This document shows positions 57,439 to 64,000 of a stretch of DNA of 64,000 nt, piece by piece. The DNA is from Candidatus Parcubacteria bacterium (GTDB lineage Bacteria; Patescibacteriota; Minisyncoccia; Minisyncoccales; JAGLUP01): assembly GCA_023134715.1 (NCBI GenBank), contig JAGLUP010000004.1, positions 1-64,000 of the forward strand, written 5' to 3'. Every line of letters starts with the position of its first letter. The stretch's first letter is position 1. The position numbers were made by a program, and so were the translations under genes. Below the pieces are notes generated by a model. The model saw only the letters and a program-made list of their open reading frames with translations, had not been told where the DNA came from and made no database searches.

Positions 57439-59428
57439 AAATATCAAAAAAAAATACAGAAAATTTCCTGCTTTTTCTCAATGGAAGCAAGTTTTTAAAG
57501 TTCTTAATAAAAATGAAAAAATAATTCTTTGCTCTTTTTTTATTTTAACTTTTACTTCTTCAATTTTTCTTATTTTCAATTTTTATATCCAAAACACTCA
57601 AACCCAGCCAGCTGACGGCGGAATCTACAGAGAAGGAGTAGTCGGCAGACCCAGATTTATCAACCCTGTTTACAGCGCGGCAAATGATGTTGATAGAGAC
57701 CTTACCGAACTAATTTTTTCAGGTTTAATGAAATATGACCGAGAAGGAAAAATAGTGCCCGACTTAGTTAGAGATTATAAAATTGACGAGCAAGGAACTA
57801 TTTACGAATTTTATTTAAAAGACAATATTCTTTGGCACGATGGAAAAAAGCTCACAGCTGAAGATGTAGTTTTTACTATAAAAACAATCCAAAATCCTGA
57901 TTACAAAAGTCCGCTTTGGATTAATTGGCTGGGAATAAAAGTGGAAAAAACCTCTGAATTAGTTGTCCGCTTTACACTCAAAAAGCCATATCCTGGTTTC
58001 TTAGAGACAGCTACGGTAAAAATTATGCCAAAACACATTTGGGAAAACATCTCTCCCCAAAATTTTCCGTTAACAGATTATAATTTTCAACCAATCGGAA
58101 CAGGCCCATATAAATTAAAAAACATAGAACGAGATAAATTGGGCGTTAGTTTTTTAATTTTAGAAAAAAACCCAGATTATTTTAATAAAAAACCATTTAT
58201 TTCAGAAATCTCTTTCCGCTTTTTTGAAGAAGAAAAGGACTTAACGCAAGCGGCAGCCAGAAAAGAAATTGACGGATTTTCAATTCTTAATTTTAAAAAT
58301 TATAATACAGCAACTAATCAAGATTTTGCTGACTATCATTTCTCTTTGCCAAGATATTTTGCCGTGTTCTTTAATCAATCTCAATGTAAAATCTTATCTG
58401 AAAAAGAAGTAAGAGAAGGGCTTGCTTACGGAACAAATAAGCAAGAAATCATAAACAAAGCTCTCTCTGACCATGGAAAAATTGTAAACTCCCCAATCCT
58501 ACCCAATATCTATGGCTTTTCTCCTCCCCAAGATTCTAAACAATTTAATATTGAAAAAGCTAAACAAATTTTAGAAGATGCAGGATTTAAAGAGAGAGAG
58601 GATGGTATAAGAGAAAAAACTACAGAGAAAAAGCCCTCTTTTGAATTTAAAAGCCGTCTCCAAACAGGATCTCGAGGAGATGAAGCAAGAGAACTTCAGA
58701 AATGTTTATCTCAAGACGCTGAGGTTTATCCCGAAGGAGAAATTTCCGGCTACTTTGGCAGTAAAACAAAACAAGCTGTAATTAAATTCCAGGAAAAATA
58801 TTCTGAAGAGATACTTGAGCCATTTGGCCTAAAAAATGGAACAGGAATAGTTGGTAAAAGCACCAGGGCAAAATTAAATGAACTCTGCGCGGCTCCAAAA
58901 GTTGAAATTCTACCTCTCCAATTTACTCTTACCACAGTCAACCAGCCCCAACTTTTAGAAGTAGCTGAAGTTCTAAAACAACAATGGAAAAAAATAGGCG
59001 TAGAAATTCAAATTGAATCATGGGAACCGTCCGAGCTAAGCCAAGATATTTTAAAACCGAGAAATTATCAGGCATTGCTGTTTGGAGAAGTTTTGGGAAG
59101 CATAATTGACCCTTTTCCTTTTTGGCACTCTTCTCAAAAACAAGCCCCTGGCCTTAATTTAACAATGTATGAAAATGAAAAAGTTGACAAACTTCTTGAA
59201 GAAGCGCGCCAATCCACAGATGAAAAAATAAGAAAAGAAAAATATGAAGAATTTCAAGCTCTAATAATTGAAGAAATTCCTGCTATATTTCTCTATACTC
59301 CTGATTTCCTTTATTTTGTTAATGAAAAAATAAAGGGCGTAGAACAAAGTATAATTGTTGACCCTTCAAAACGATTCTCGGGAATTGAAAATTGGTACAT
59401 TAAAACTCACAGAGTATGGAAAAAATAA
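57413..59428 (+). CDS. Peptide-binding (SBP_bac_5) lipoprotein-like protein with inserted peptidoglycan-binding domain
   Basis: The 671-residue protein has an N-terminal membrane anchor (IILCSFFILTFTSSIFLIF). A family 5 solute-binding domain follows (GRPRFINPVYSAANDVDRDLTELIFSGLM, DNILWHDGKKLTAEDVVFT, IGTGPYKLKNI). About residues 415-490 hold a PG_binding_1-like module (LQTGSRGDEARELQKCL, GYFGSKTKQAVIKFQEKY, GKSTRAKLNELC), which splits the solute-binding domain. No ABC permease or ATPase gene is present. The start is TTG, and two later TTG codons are alternatives. Confidence 0.85.
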   Translation: MPLLTLSYKNIKKKYRKFPAFSQWKQVFKVLNKNEKIILCSFFILTFTSSIFLIFNFYIQNTQTQPADGGIYREGVVGRPRFINPVYSAANDVDRDLTELIFSGLMKYDREGKIVPDLVRDYKIDEQGTIYEFYLKDNILWHDGKKLTAEDVVFTIKTIQNPDYKSPLWINWLGIKVEKTSELVVRFTLKKPYPGFLETATVKIMPKHIWENISPQNFPLTDYNFQPIGTGPYKLKNIERDKLGVSFLILEKNPDYFNKKPFISEISFRFFEEEKDLTQAAARKEIDGFSILNFKNYNTATNQDFADYHFSLPRYFAVFFNQSQCKILSEKEVREGLAYGTNKQEIINKALSDHGKIVNSPILPNIYGFSPPQDSKQFNIEKAKQILEDAGFKEREDGIREKTTEKKPSFEFKSRLQTGSRGDEARELQKCLSQDAEVYPEGEISGYFGSKTKQAVIKFQEKYSEEILEPFGLKNGTGIVGKSTRAKLNELCAAPKVEILPLQFTLTTVNQPQLLEVAEVLKQQWKKIGVEIQIESWEPSELSQDILKPRNYQALLFGEVLGSIIDPFPFWHSSQKQAPGLNLTMYENEKVDKLLEEARQSTDEKIRKEKYEEFQALIIEEIPAIFLYTPDFLYFVNEKIKGVEQSIIVDPSKRFSGIENWYIKTHRVWKK

Positions 59429-59970
59429 GATATTTATATGATATGAAATTAGTTCTCTATGACCAAGATTGGGCAAAAACAGCTCCAAATCTTGAATTAT
59501 ATTATATGCATAGAGGAGTAAGAACCAAAGATAATTTAAGATATGATATTACAATTATTCCGGCAATGATGCTGGGAACAGAATTTATAAAAACAAAAGG
59601 TCATCGCCATCAAAAATATCAAGAACTTTACACTATTCTTGAGGGCAAGGCAATTTTCTTGCTTCAAAAAATAAATAATAATAAAATAGAAGATGTTTAT
59701 ATGGTAAAAGCAAGAAAAAATGAAATTGTAATTATCCCCTCTCTTTACGACCACATCACAATTAATCCTCTGAAAAAGGAATTAAAATTAGCAAACTGGA
59801 TTTCCTCAAAATGCAAAAGCGATTATAAATTTATTGAAAAGAAAAAAGGCGCCTGCTATTTCTATACTAAAAAGGGCTGGATAAAAAATAAAAACTATAA
59901 AAACATCCCCAAACTTCGTTCTGAAAAACCGCTAAAATCAATTCCTAAAAACTTAGATTTCTTAAACTAA
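59416..59970 (+). CDS. Cupin-type glucose-6-phosphate isomerase
   Basis: The 184-residue protein has the archaeal-type cupin isomerase pattern: ELYYMHRGVRTKDNLRYDITIIPAMMLGTEFIKTKGHRHQKYQELYTILEGKAIFLLQ, with metal ligands in GHRH and QELY. Such enzymes interconvert glucose 6-phosphate and fructose 6-phosphate and are typical of archaea and a few bacteria. The gene overlaps the preceding one by 13 nt. Met10 (59443) is an alternative start. Confidence 0.85.
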   Translation: MEKIRYLYDMKLVLYDQDWAKTAPNLELYYMHRGVRTKDNLRYDITIIPAMMLGTEFIKTKGHRHQKYQELYTILEGKAIFLLQKINNNKIEDVYMVKARKNEIVIIPSLYDHITINPLKKELKLANWISSKCKSDYKFIEKKKGACYFYTKKGWIKNKNYKNIPKLRSEKPLKSIPKNLDFLN

Positions 59971-59981
59971 ATAAAACTTAG

Positions 59982-60068
59982 GCGGGTGTGGCGGAATTGG
60001 CAGACGCGTACGGTTCAGAGCCGTATAGCCGCAAGGCTGTGGAGGTTCAAGTCCTCCTACCCGCACCA
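59982..60068 (+). tRNA. tRNA-Leu (CAG), CCA encoded
   Basis: A class II tRNA with acceptor GCGGGTG/TACCCGC, D arm with GGCGGAATTGGCAGACGC, anticodon loop GGTTCAGAGCC (CAG), a long variable arm, T arm GAGG-TTCAAGT-CCTC and genome-encoded ACCA. Confidence 0.95.
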
Positions 60069-60077
60069 ACAAAAATT

Positions 60078-61778
60078 ATGTATAAATCAACAAAACACCA
60101 ACAATTTAAAAAACCAGATAACCTGCGAATTATTCCTCTCGGCGGGCTTGGCGAGGTTGGACGAAATATGACGCTTTTTGAATACAAAGGCAAGATTTTA
60201 ATTATTGACGTAGGCCTGCGAATGCCGGAAGAAGATATGCCGGGAATAGATTTTATTATTCCAGATATCAGCTATCTTAAGAAAAAACAAAAAAATATCC
60301 TAGGTATTGTCTTTACTCACGGCCATTATGACCACATCGGCGCTCTCCCCTATCTTGTTGAGAAATTAGGCAATCCCTTAATGTTTGCCTCCAAATTAAC
60401 TAAGGGAATTATCCTAAAAAGACAGGAAGAATTTCCTTTTAAGTCAAAGTTGGAAATTGTAGAAGTGGAAGATAAGTCCCGAATTAAATTAGGACCCTTT
60501 AAAATTGAATTCTTTCATCAAAACCACAACATTCCGGGCAATTTGGGTCTTTTTATTCAAACGCCAGCTGGAAATATTGTTCATACCTCTGATTTTAAAT
60601 TTGACAAAACTCCGATAAATGAAGCTCCTGTTGATTTTAATTATTTAGAACAAATAGGCAGGCAAAAAATTCTTCTCTTAATGTCTGATTCAACAGGGGC
60701 AGAAGAAAACGGGCGATCTCTTTCAGAAAGTGATATTTCTAAAAATTTAGAAGAAATTTTCAAAAACGCGCAAGGCAGAATTATTTCCGCCACTTTTTCT
60801 TCTTTAATTAATCGGATTCAGCAAATTATTTCTCTCTCGGAAAAATATAAAAGAAAAGTCGCAATAGAAGGATATTCAATGAAAAACAATATAGAACTCG
60901 CGAGGAATTTAGGATATCTTAAGATCAAAAAAGAAATTATTATTTCTACTAAAGAAATTAAAAATTATCCTGATTCCAAGGTAACTGTTCTCTGCACCGG
61001 CGCTCAAGGAGAAGGCCGCGCGGCTCTAATGAAAATCGCCAATAGAGAACACCGCATTCTGCGCCTGAAAAAAAATGACACAATTATTTTTTCATCCTCT
61101 GTTATCCCGGGAAATGAACGAACTGTCCAAATTTTAAAAGACGAACTCTACAGGCAAAAAGCAAAAGTTTTTCATTATAAAATGATGGATATTCACGCGG
61201 GCGGCCACGCCAAGCAAGAAGAACTGAAAAAAATGATACAGCTGATAAAGCCAAAATTCTTCCTCCCTATCCATGGCCAGTATTCTATGTTAGTAAGCCA
61301 TGCTGAACTTGCTCAAAGCGTTGGCATTCCTCAAAAAAACATAATAGTTATTGAAAACGGCCAAGCAATTGATTTGAATGTTCAAGGATTTTCTTTGGAT
61401 AAAAGAAAAATTCCTTCAAGCTATGTAATGGTTGATGGATTAGGAGTCGGAGACATAGGCGAAGTAGTATTGCGCGATCGCCAAGCGTTGGCTGAAGATG
61501 GAATGTTTGTTATAATTGTAGTTATTGACAGGCAAAAAGGCAAAGTCAAAGGAAGTCCTGATATAATCTCCAGAGGATTTGTTTATCTTAGAGAATCAAA
61601 AGGACTGCTTCAGGAAACCCGGAAAAAAGTAATTGAAATAGTTGACAAAGCAGCTGGAACAGGAGGCGCGGTAAACTGGGTTTATGTAAAAGATGAAATC
61701 AGAAACAAAATCGGCCAATTTTTCTTTTCTAAAACCAAACGCCGACCAATGATCTTGCCTGTAGTAATTGAGGTCTAA
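60078..61778 (+). CDS. rnj: Ribonuclease J
   Basis: The RNase J-type metallo-beta-lactamase/beta-CASP nuclease has the family opening RIIPLGGLGEVGRNMTLFEYKGKILIIDVG, the zinc motif FTHGHYDHIGALPYLVEKLG, SDSTGAEENGRSLSE, STKEIKNYPDSKVTVLCTGAQGEG and the beta-CASP HAGGHAKQEELKKMIQLIKPKFFLPIHG. RNase J carries out 5'-3' RNA decay. I chose the start at 60078 because the earlier in-frame codons lie in tRNA-Leu. Confidence 0.93.
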   Translation: MYKSTKHQQFKKPDNLRIIPLGGLGEVGRNMTLFEYKGKILIIDVGLRMPEEDMPGIDFIIPDISYLKKKQKNILGIVFTHGHYDHIGALPYLVEKLGNPLMFASKLTKGIILKRQEEFPFKSKLEIVEVEDKSRIKLGPFKIEFFHQNHNIPGNLGLFIQTPAGNIVHTSDFKFDKTPINEAPVDFNYLEQIGRQKILLLMSDSTGAEENGRSLSESDISKNLEEIFKNAQGRIISATFSSLINRIQQIISLSEKYKRKVAIEGYSMKNNIELARNLGYLKIKKEIIISTKEIKNYPDSKVTVLCTGAQGEGRAALMKIANREHRILRLKKNDTIIFSSSVIPGNERTVQILKDELYRQKAKVFHYKMMDIHAGGHAKQEELKKMIQLIKPKFFLPIHGQYSMLVSHAELAQSVGIPQKNIIVIENGQAIDLNVQGFSLDKRKIPSSYVMVDGLGVGDIGEVVLRDRQALAEDGMFVIIVVIDRQKGKVKGSPDIISRGFVYLRESKGLLQETRKKVIEIVDKAAGTGGAVNWVYVKDEIRNKIGQFFFSKTKRRPMILPVVIEV

Positions 61779-61890
61779 AATTTTTGAATGCGAAAATTCT
61801 GGATTTTCTGAGACGCGTAGGGCTCCCTCCCGCCTTGGCGGGAAGGGATAAAGCGCGAAGAAAAGACAGAATTCGAGCAATGAAAAAAAA
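61777..61890. repeat. Family B structured repeat, copy 2
   Basis: The core is the same as the copy at 47603 (GCGAAAATTCTG ... GAGACGCGTAGGGCTCCC ... GGATAAAGCGCGAAGAAAAG). The apical hairpin is CCCGCC-TT-GGCGGG (61829-61842) instead of the CCCGATAG type. It lies between rnj and trpS. Confidence 0.85.
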
Positions 61891-61897
61891 ATAAACA

Positions 61898-62872
61898 ATG
61901 CGAGTTTTAAGCGGCATTCAGCCGACTGGACAATTACATATTGGAAACTATTTAGGAGCAATAAAACAATGGATTGAACTTCAACAAGAAAATGAATGTA
62001 TTTTTTTTATTACTGATTTGCACGCCATAACTCTTCCACGCGACCCTAAAACTTTTCAAAAAGAAATTTTAAATACAGCGGTAGAATATCTTGCCACAGG
62101 GCTTGATCCAGAAAAATCCATTATTTTTGTTCAATCTCAAGTTAAAGAGCACACTGAACTTTGCTGGCTTTTAAATACCATCACGCCTGCAGCGGAACTA
62201 TTTCGTATGACCCAATACAAAGATAAAAGCCAGCAATTTAAAAAAAATATTAATGCCGGACTATTAGATTATCCTGTCCTTCAGGCCGCTGATATTCTTC
62301 TTTATCAAACTGATATAGTGCCTGTTGGAAAAGATCAGCTCCAACATTTAGAATTAAGCAGAATTATTGCTCGAAAATTTAACAATCGCTTTGGTGAAAC
62401 CTTTAAAATTCCAAAAGCATATGTATCTAAAACAGGAGCCAAAATTATGTCTTTAGAAAATCCAAAAAAGAAAATGTCAAAATCAATCCCATCCTCCTGC
62501 CTTTTCCTATTTGACGAACCAAAAGAAATTAAGAAAAAAATTATGTCAGCCACCACTGACTCTCAAAAAATTATAAAATACGACCCAAAAAAAAAGCCGG
62601 GGATATCTAATCTCCTAACCATCTATTCGCTTTTCAGCAACAAATCAATAAAAGATTTAGAAAAAAAATTTAAAGGAAAAAATTACGCTGAATTTAAAAA
62701 ATCCTTAGCCCAGCTTCTAATTTTAAAATTAGAACCTTTCAGAAGAAAGAAAAAAGAACTTCTCTCAAGAGAAGTTTATGTCCAGGAAATCCTTAATAAG
62801 GGAGAAAAAAGAGCTCGCTCTATTGCCCAATCCACAATCACAGATGTCCGCCAAAAAATGGGCCTTGCTTAA
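61898..62872 (+). CDS. trpS: Tryptophanyl-tRNA synthetase
   Basis: The 324-residue class I synthetase has RVLSGIQPTGQLHIGNYLGAIKQW (HIGH as HIGN), LLDYPVLQAADILLYQTDIVPVGKDQLQHLELSR, and KKKMSKS. The length and order are normal. It follows a Family B repeat behind rnj. Confidence 0.95.
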   Translation: MRVLSGIQPTGQLHIGNYLGAIKQWIELQQENECIFFITDLHAITLPRDPKTFQKEILNTAVEYLATGLDPEKSIIFVQSQVKEHTELCWLLNTITPAAELFRMTQYKDKSQQFKKNINAGLLDYPVLQAADILLYQTDIVPVGKDQLQHLELSRIIARKFNNRFGETFKIPKAYVSKTGAKIMSLENPKKKMSKSIPSSCLFLFDEPKEIKKKIMSATTDSQKIIKYDPKKKPGISNLLTIYSLFSNKSIKDLEKKFKGKNYAEFKKSLAQLLILKLEPFRRKKKELLSREVYVQEILNKGEKRARSIAQSTITDVRQKMGLA

Positions 62873-62892
62873 AAATGGTTTGTCATATTTTA

Positions 62893-62920
62893 TTGACTTT
62901 TGAAATTATTTTATTAGAAT
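62893..62920 (+). promoter_or_regulatory. Promoter of the 102-residue protein gene
   Basis: TTGACT (62893-62898), a 16-nt spacer and TAGAAT (62915-62920), matching the groESL promoter, 38 nt before the ATG. Confidence 0.6.
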
Positions 62921-62958
62921 AAAATTAATAAATAATAAATAGTATCTTGAAAATAAAA

Positions 62959-63267
62959 ATGGCTGAATTGACATATGTTATTAAAGGACACGAGGGAAAG
63001 GAGGCAATAGATATTAACAAATTGCATGAATATCAAATTTTCGAAAAACAAAGCGGGAAGAAATTGAATGAAAAAGAAGTTACAGAGCTAATTGAGCGAC
63101 TAAGGAAACAGCTGAAAGAACCAGTGCCATGCTTAGTAAAGACAGATGGTTCATATCTTCCCTTAAATAAGATAAAAGTCGGAGATGAAGTGCTTGCTTG
63201 GGTATACCCGAAAAGTGGAGGAAGGCATACCGGAATACCGACAGATGCAATGATTATGGAAAAATAA
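62959..63267 (+). CDS. Small soluble protein of unknown function
   Basis: The 102-residue product (MAELTYVIKGHEGKEAID ... LVKTDGSYLPLNKIKVGDEVLAWVYPKSG) has a helical middle (LNEKEVTELIERLRKQLKE) and a beta-rich end recalling small barrel domains, but no recognised family. I use the ATG at 62959, since the TTG four codons earlier has no ribosome-binding site. Promoter and terminator mark a single-gene unit. Confidence 0.7.
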   Translation: MAELTYVIKGHEGKEAIDINKLHEYQIFEKQSGKKLNEKEVTELIERLRKQLKEPVPCLVKTDGSYLPLNKIKVGDEVLAWVYPKSGGRHTGIPTDAMIMEK

Positions 63268-63270
63268 ATA

Positions 63271-63295
63271 AGCCGAAATCACTCGGCTCTTTTTT
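63271..63295 (+). terminator. Terminator of the 102-residue protein gene
   Basis: AGCCGA-AATCAC-TCGGCT followed by CTTTTTT, 3 nt after the stop codon. Confidence 0.8.
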
Positions 63296-63387
63296 ATAAA
63301 AAAAGTATTTTTTATTCTTTATAGCCAATATTACAAAATCAACAACAAATCAAAACAAATCAACAACTTATAACTCAAATACTTTAC

Positions 63388-63399
63388 CTGCGGCCGCAG
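63388..63399. repeat. Short palindrome CTGCGGCCGCAG
   Basis: A perfect 12-nt GC-rich palindrome in an otherwise A/T-rich stretch between the 102-residue gene and the PaaX-like gene. It recalls the centre of the 40-nt palindrome at 10740-10779 (CGGCCG). Confidence 0.4.
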
Positions 63400-63415
63400 A
63401 TCGTTTATAAAAAAT

Positions 63416-64000
63416 TTATTTGTAAAGATATTTTTTAAAAAATAAATAAGCCTCTTCTCCCTGCCAATCTTCTGGCAAAAGCTCTACGGGAAGCTGAGGG
63501 TCTCTGCTTAAAATAGACATATATTCAAAAATCATTTTCTCTGGTTTTTTCTTTTGAGCTTTTTTAATAAGCTCTTGATAATGATTGTTGATTTCTTTTA
63601 AATTCCAAATTTTATTAGCTAAAATCCTTGATTCTTCTCTGCCTACTTTATCGGAAACAGCTAAAATTACATAAATGGAAAGATTATATTCTTCAACAAT
63701 CTCTTCTGCTTCTTCTAAAAAATTAAAAGGGGATATCCACAAGCTGGCATGTAATTTGCCAAATCCTAATCGTTTCAAATTCTCTCTTAAAATCTCGCGA
63801 AACCTCTTCTTTTCTTCCGGAATGTCATAACTTACTAAATACCAATTTCCATCCCATTTTCTTTTTTCAAAATATTCTGGCAAAAAACCTTGTAATCTTT
63901 TCCTCCCCTCTTTCGTTAAAGTTAAATCATTTTTAATCCATCCCTTATGTTCAGCGTTATACATCGCGCGTTTTATAGTCAAATAATTAAACTTTTTTAA
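63416..64000 (-). CDS. PaaX-like regulator, 5' end beyond the window
   Basis: The visible 195 codons remain open to the right edge. The N-terminal part looks like the end of a winged helix (YLTIKRAMYNAEHKGWIKND, then LTLTKEGRKRLQ). The middle (GNWYLVSYDIPEEKKRFREILRENLKRLGFGKLHASLWISPF) is the PaaX/Cas2-like ferredoxin fold, and the C-terminus is helical. No CRISPR array or other cas gene is in the window, so a transcription regulator of the PaaX type fits better than Cas2. Confidence 0.8.
   Translation of the reverse strand, partial: LKKFNYLTIKRAMYNAEHKGWIKNDLTLTKEGRKRLQGFLPEYFEKRKWDGNWYLVSYDIPEEKKRFREILRENLKRLGFGKLHASLWISPFNFLEEAEEIVEEYNLSIYVILAVSDKVGREESRILANKIWNLKEINNHYQELIKKAQKKKPEKMIFEYMSILSRDPQLPVELLPEDWQGEEAYLFFKKYLYK

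Noticed and set aside
59988-60077. Upstream extension of RNase J
   Set aside because: These codons lie in tRNA-Leu, so the ATG at 60078 was used.
63416-64000. Reading the right-edge gene as CRISPR-associated Cas2
   Set aside because: The ferredoxin-like part resembles Cas2, but there is a winged-helix-like N-terminus and a helical C-terminus, and no repeats or cas genes. PaaX-like fits better.

Overview
The window looks like a chromosome segment of an AT-rich Patescibacteria (Candidate Phyla Radiation) bacterium, most likely a Parcubacteria-type lineage. This is inferred from gene content: large secreted Cys-rich and Glu/Thr-rich proteins, an RRM protein, RGG/zinc-ribbon proteins, RNase J, a short Obg, a peptide-binding protein with an inserted peptidoglycan-binding domain, and tightly packed genes with many overlaps. 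TGA is used as a stop, so the code is the ordinary bacterial one, not the UGA-glycine code of some relatives. There are no rRNA genes, CRISPR array, transposase or prophage.

Layout. 1-10.6 kb (minus strand) holds surface and secreted proteins: a partial exported protein, a 1697-residue protein with two cytoplasmic HTH motifs, a transmembrane helix and a long beta-rich exterior, a 32-cysteine repeat protein and a beta-propeller protein. Between them lie a candidate small RNA, tRNA-Asp and a duplicated DUF167 fragment. 10.8-17.4 kb holds a PRPP synthetase, an RRM protein and an operon from a small zinc protein through NifX, a CDF-NifX fusion, two ferredoxin-MinD ATPases and DUF134 to YchF. 17.5-21 kb holds exonuclease III, two plus-strand glycosyltransferases and a truncated TypA copy. 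21-33.4 kb is housekeeping: CapA-like, Obg, Csp, ValRS, ferritin-like, an ECF sigma/membrane pair, a DEAD-box helicase and TypA behind a leader peptide and terminator.

33.4-39.9 kb is the most accessory-looking part: a transglutaminase-like protein, a STAS-like/ATPase pair beside an unknown gene, a C39-like peptidase, and a radical SAM/SPASM enzyme followed by a 20-codon ORF. 40-56.7 kb holds rpoD-dnaG-mscS, NUDIX and HAD enzymes, a frameshifted HD hydrolase, inositol-phosphate synthase, LemA/HtpX, a FIST sensor, an AbiEii-type toxin pair, groESL and an MFS transporter. 56.8-63.3 kb (plus) holds a holin-like protein, SecG, the peptide-binding protein, a cupin-type phosphoglucose isomerase, tRNA-Leu, RNase J and TrpRS. 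A partial PaaX-like regulator closes the window.

The strongest unexplained signal is a system of small modular palindromes. An RPE-like hairpin lies inside coding sequence of two genes in different reading frames, sometimes with another palindrome nested in its loop. Two longer intergenic families (A and B) carry the same two exchangeable apical hairpins. A third family (C) sits in 5' leaders so that its closing stem covers the likely ribosome-binding site. A second recurrent theme is a terminator whose T-tract runs into an extended -10 box placed 6-8 nt before an ATG, predicting leaderless mRNAs.
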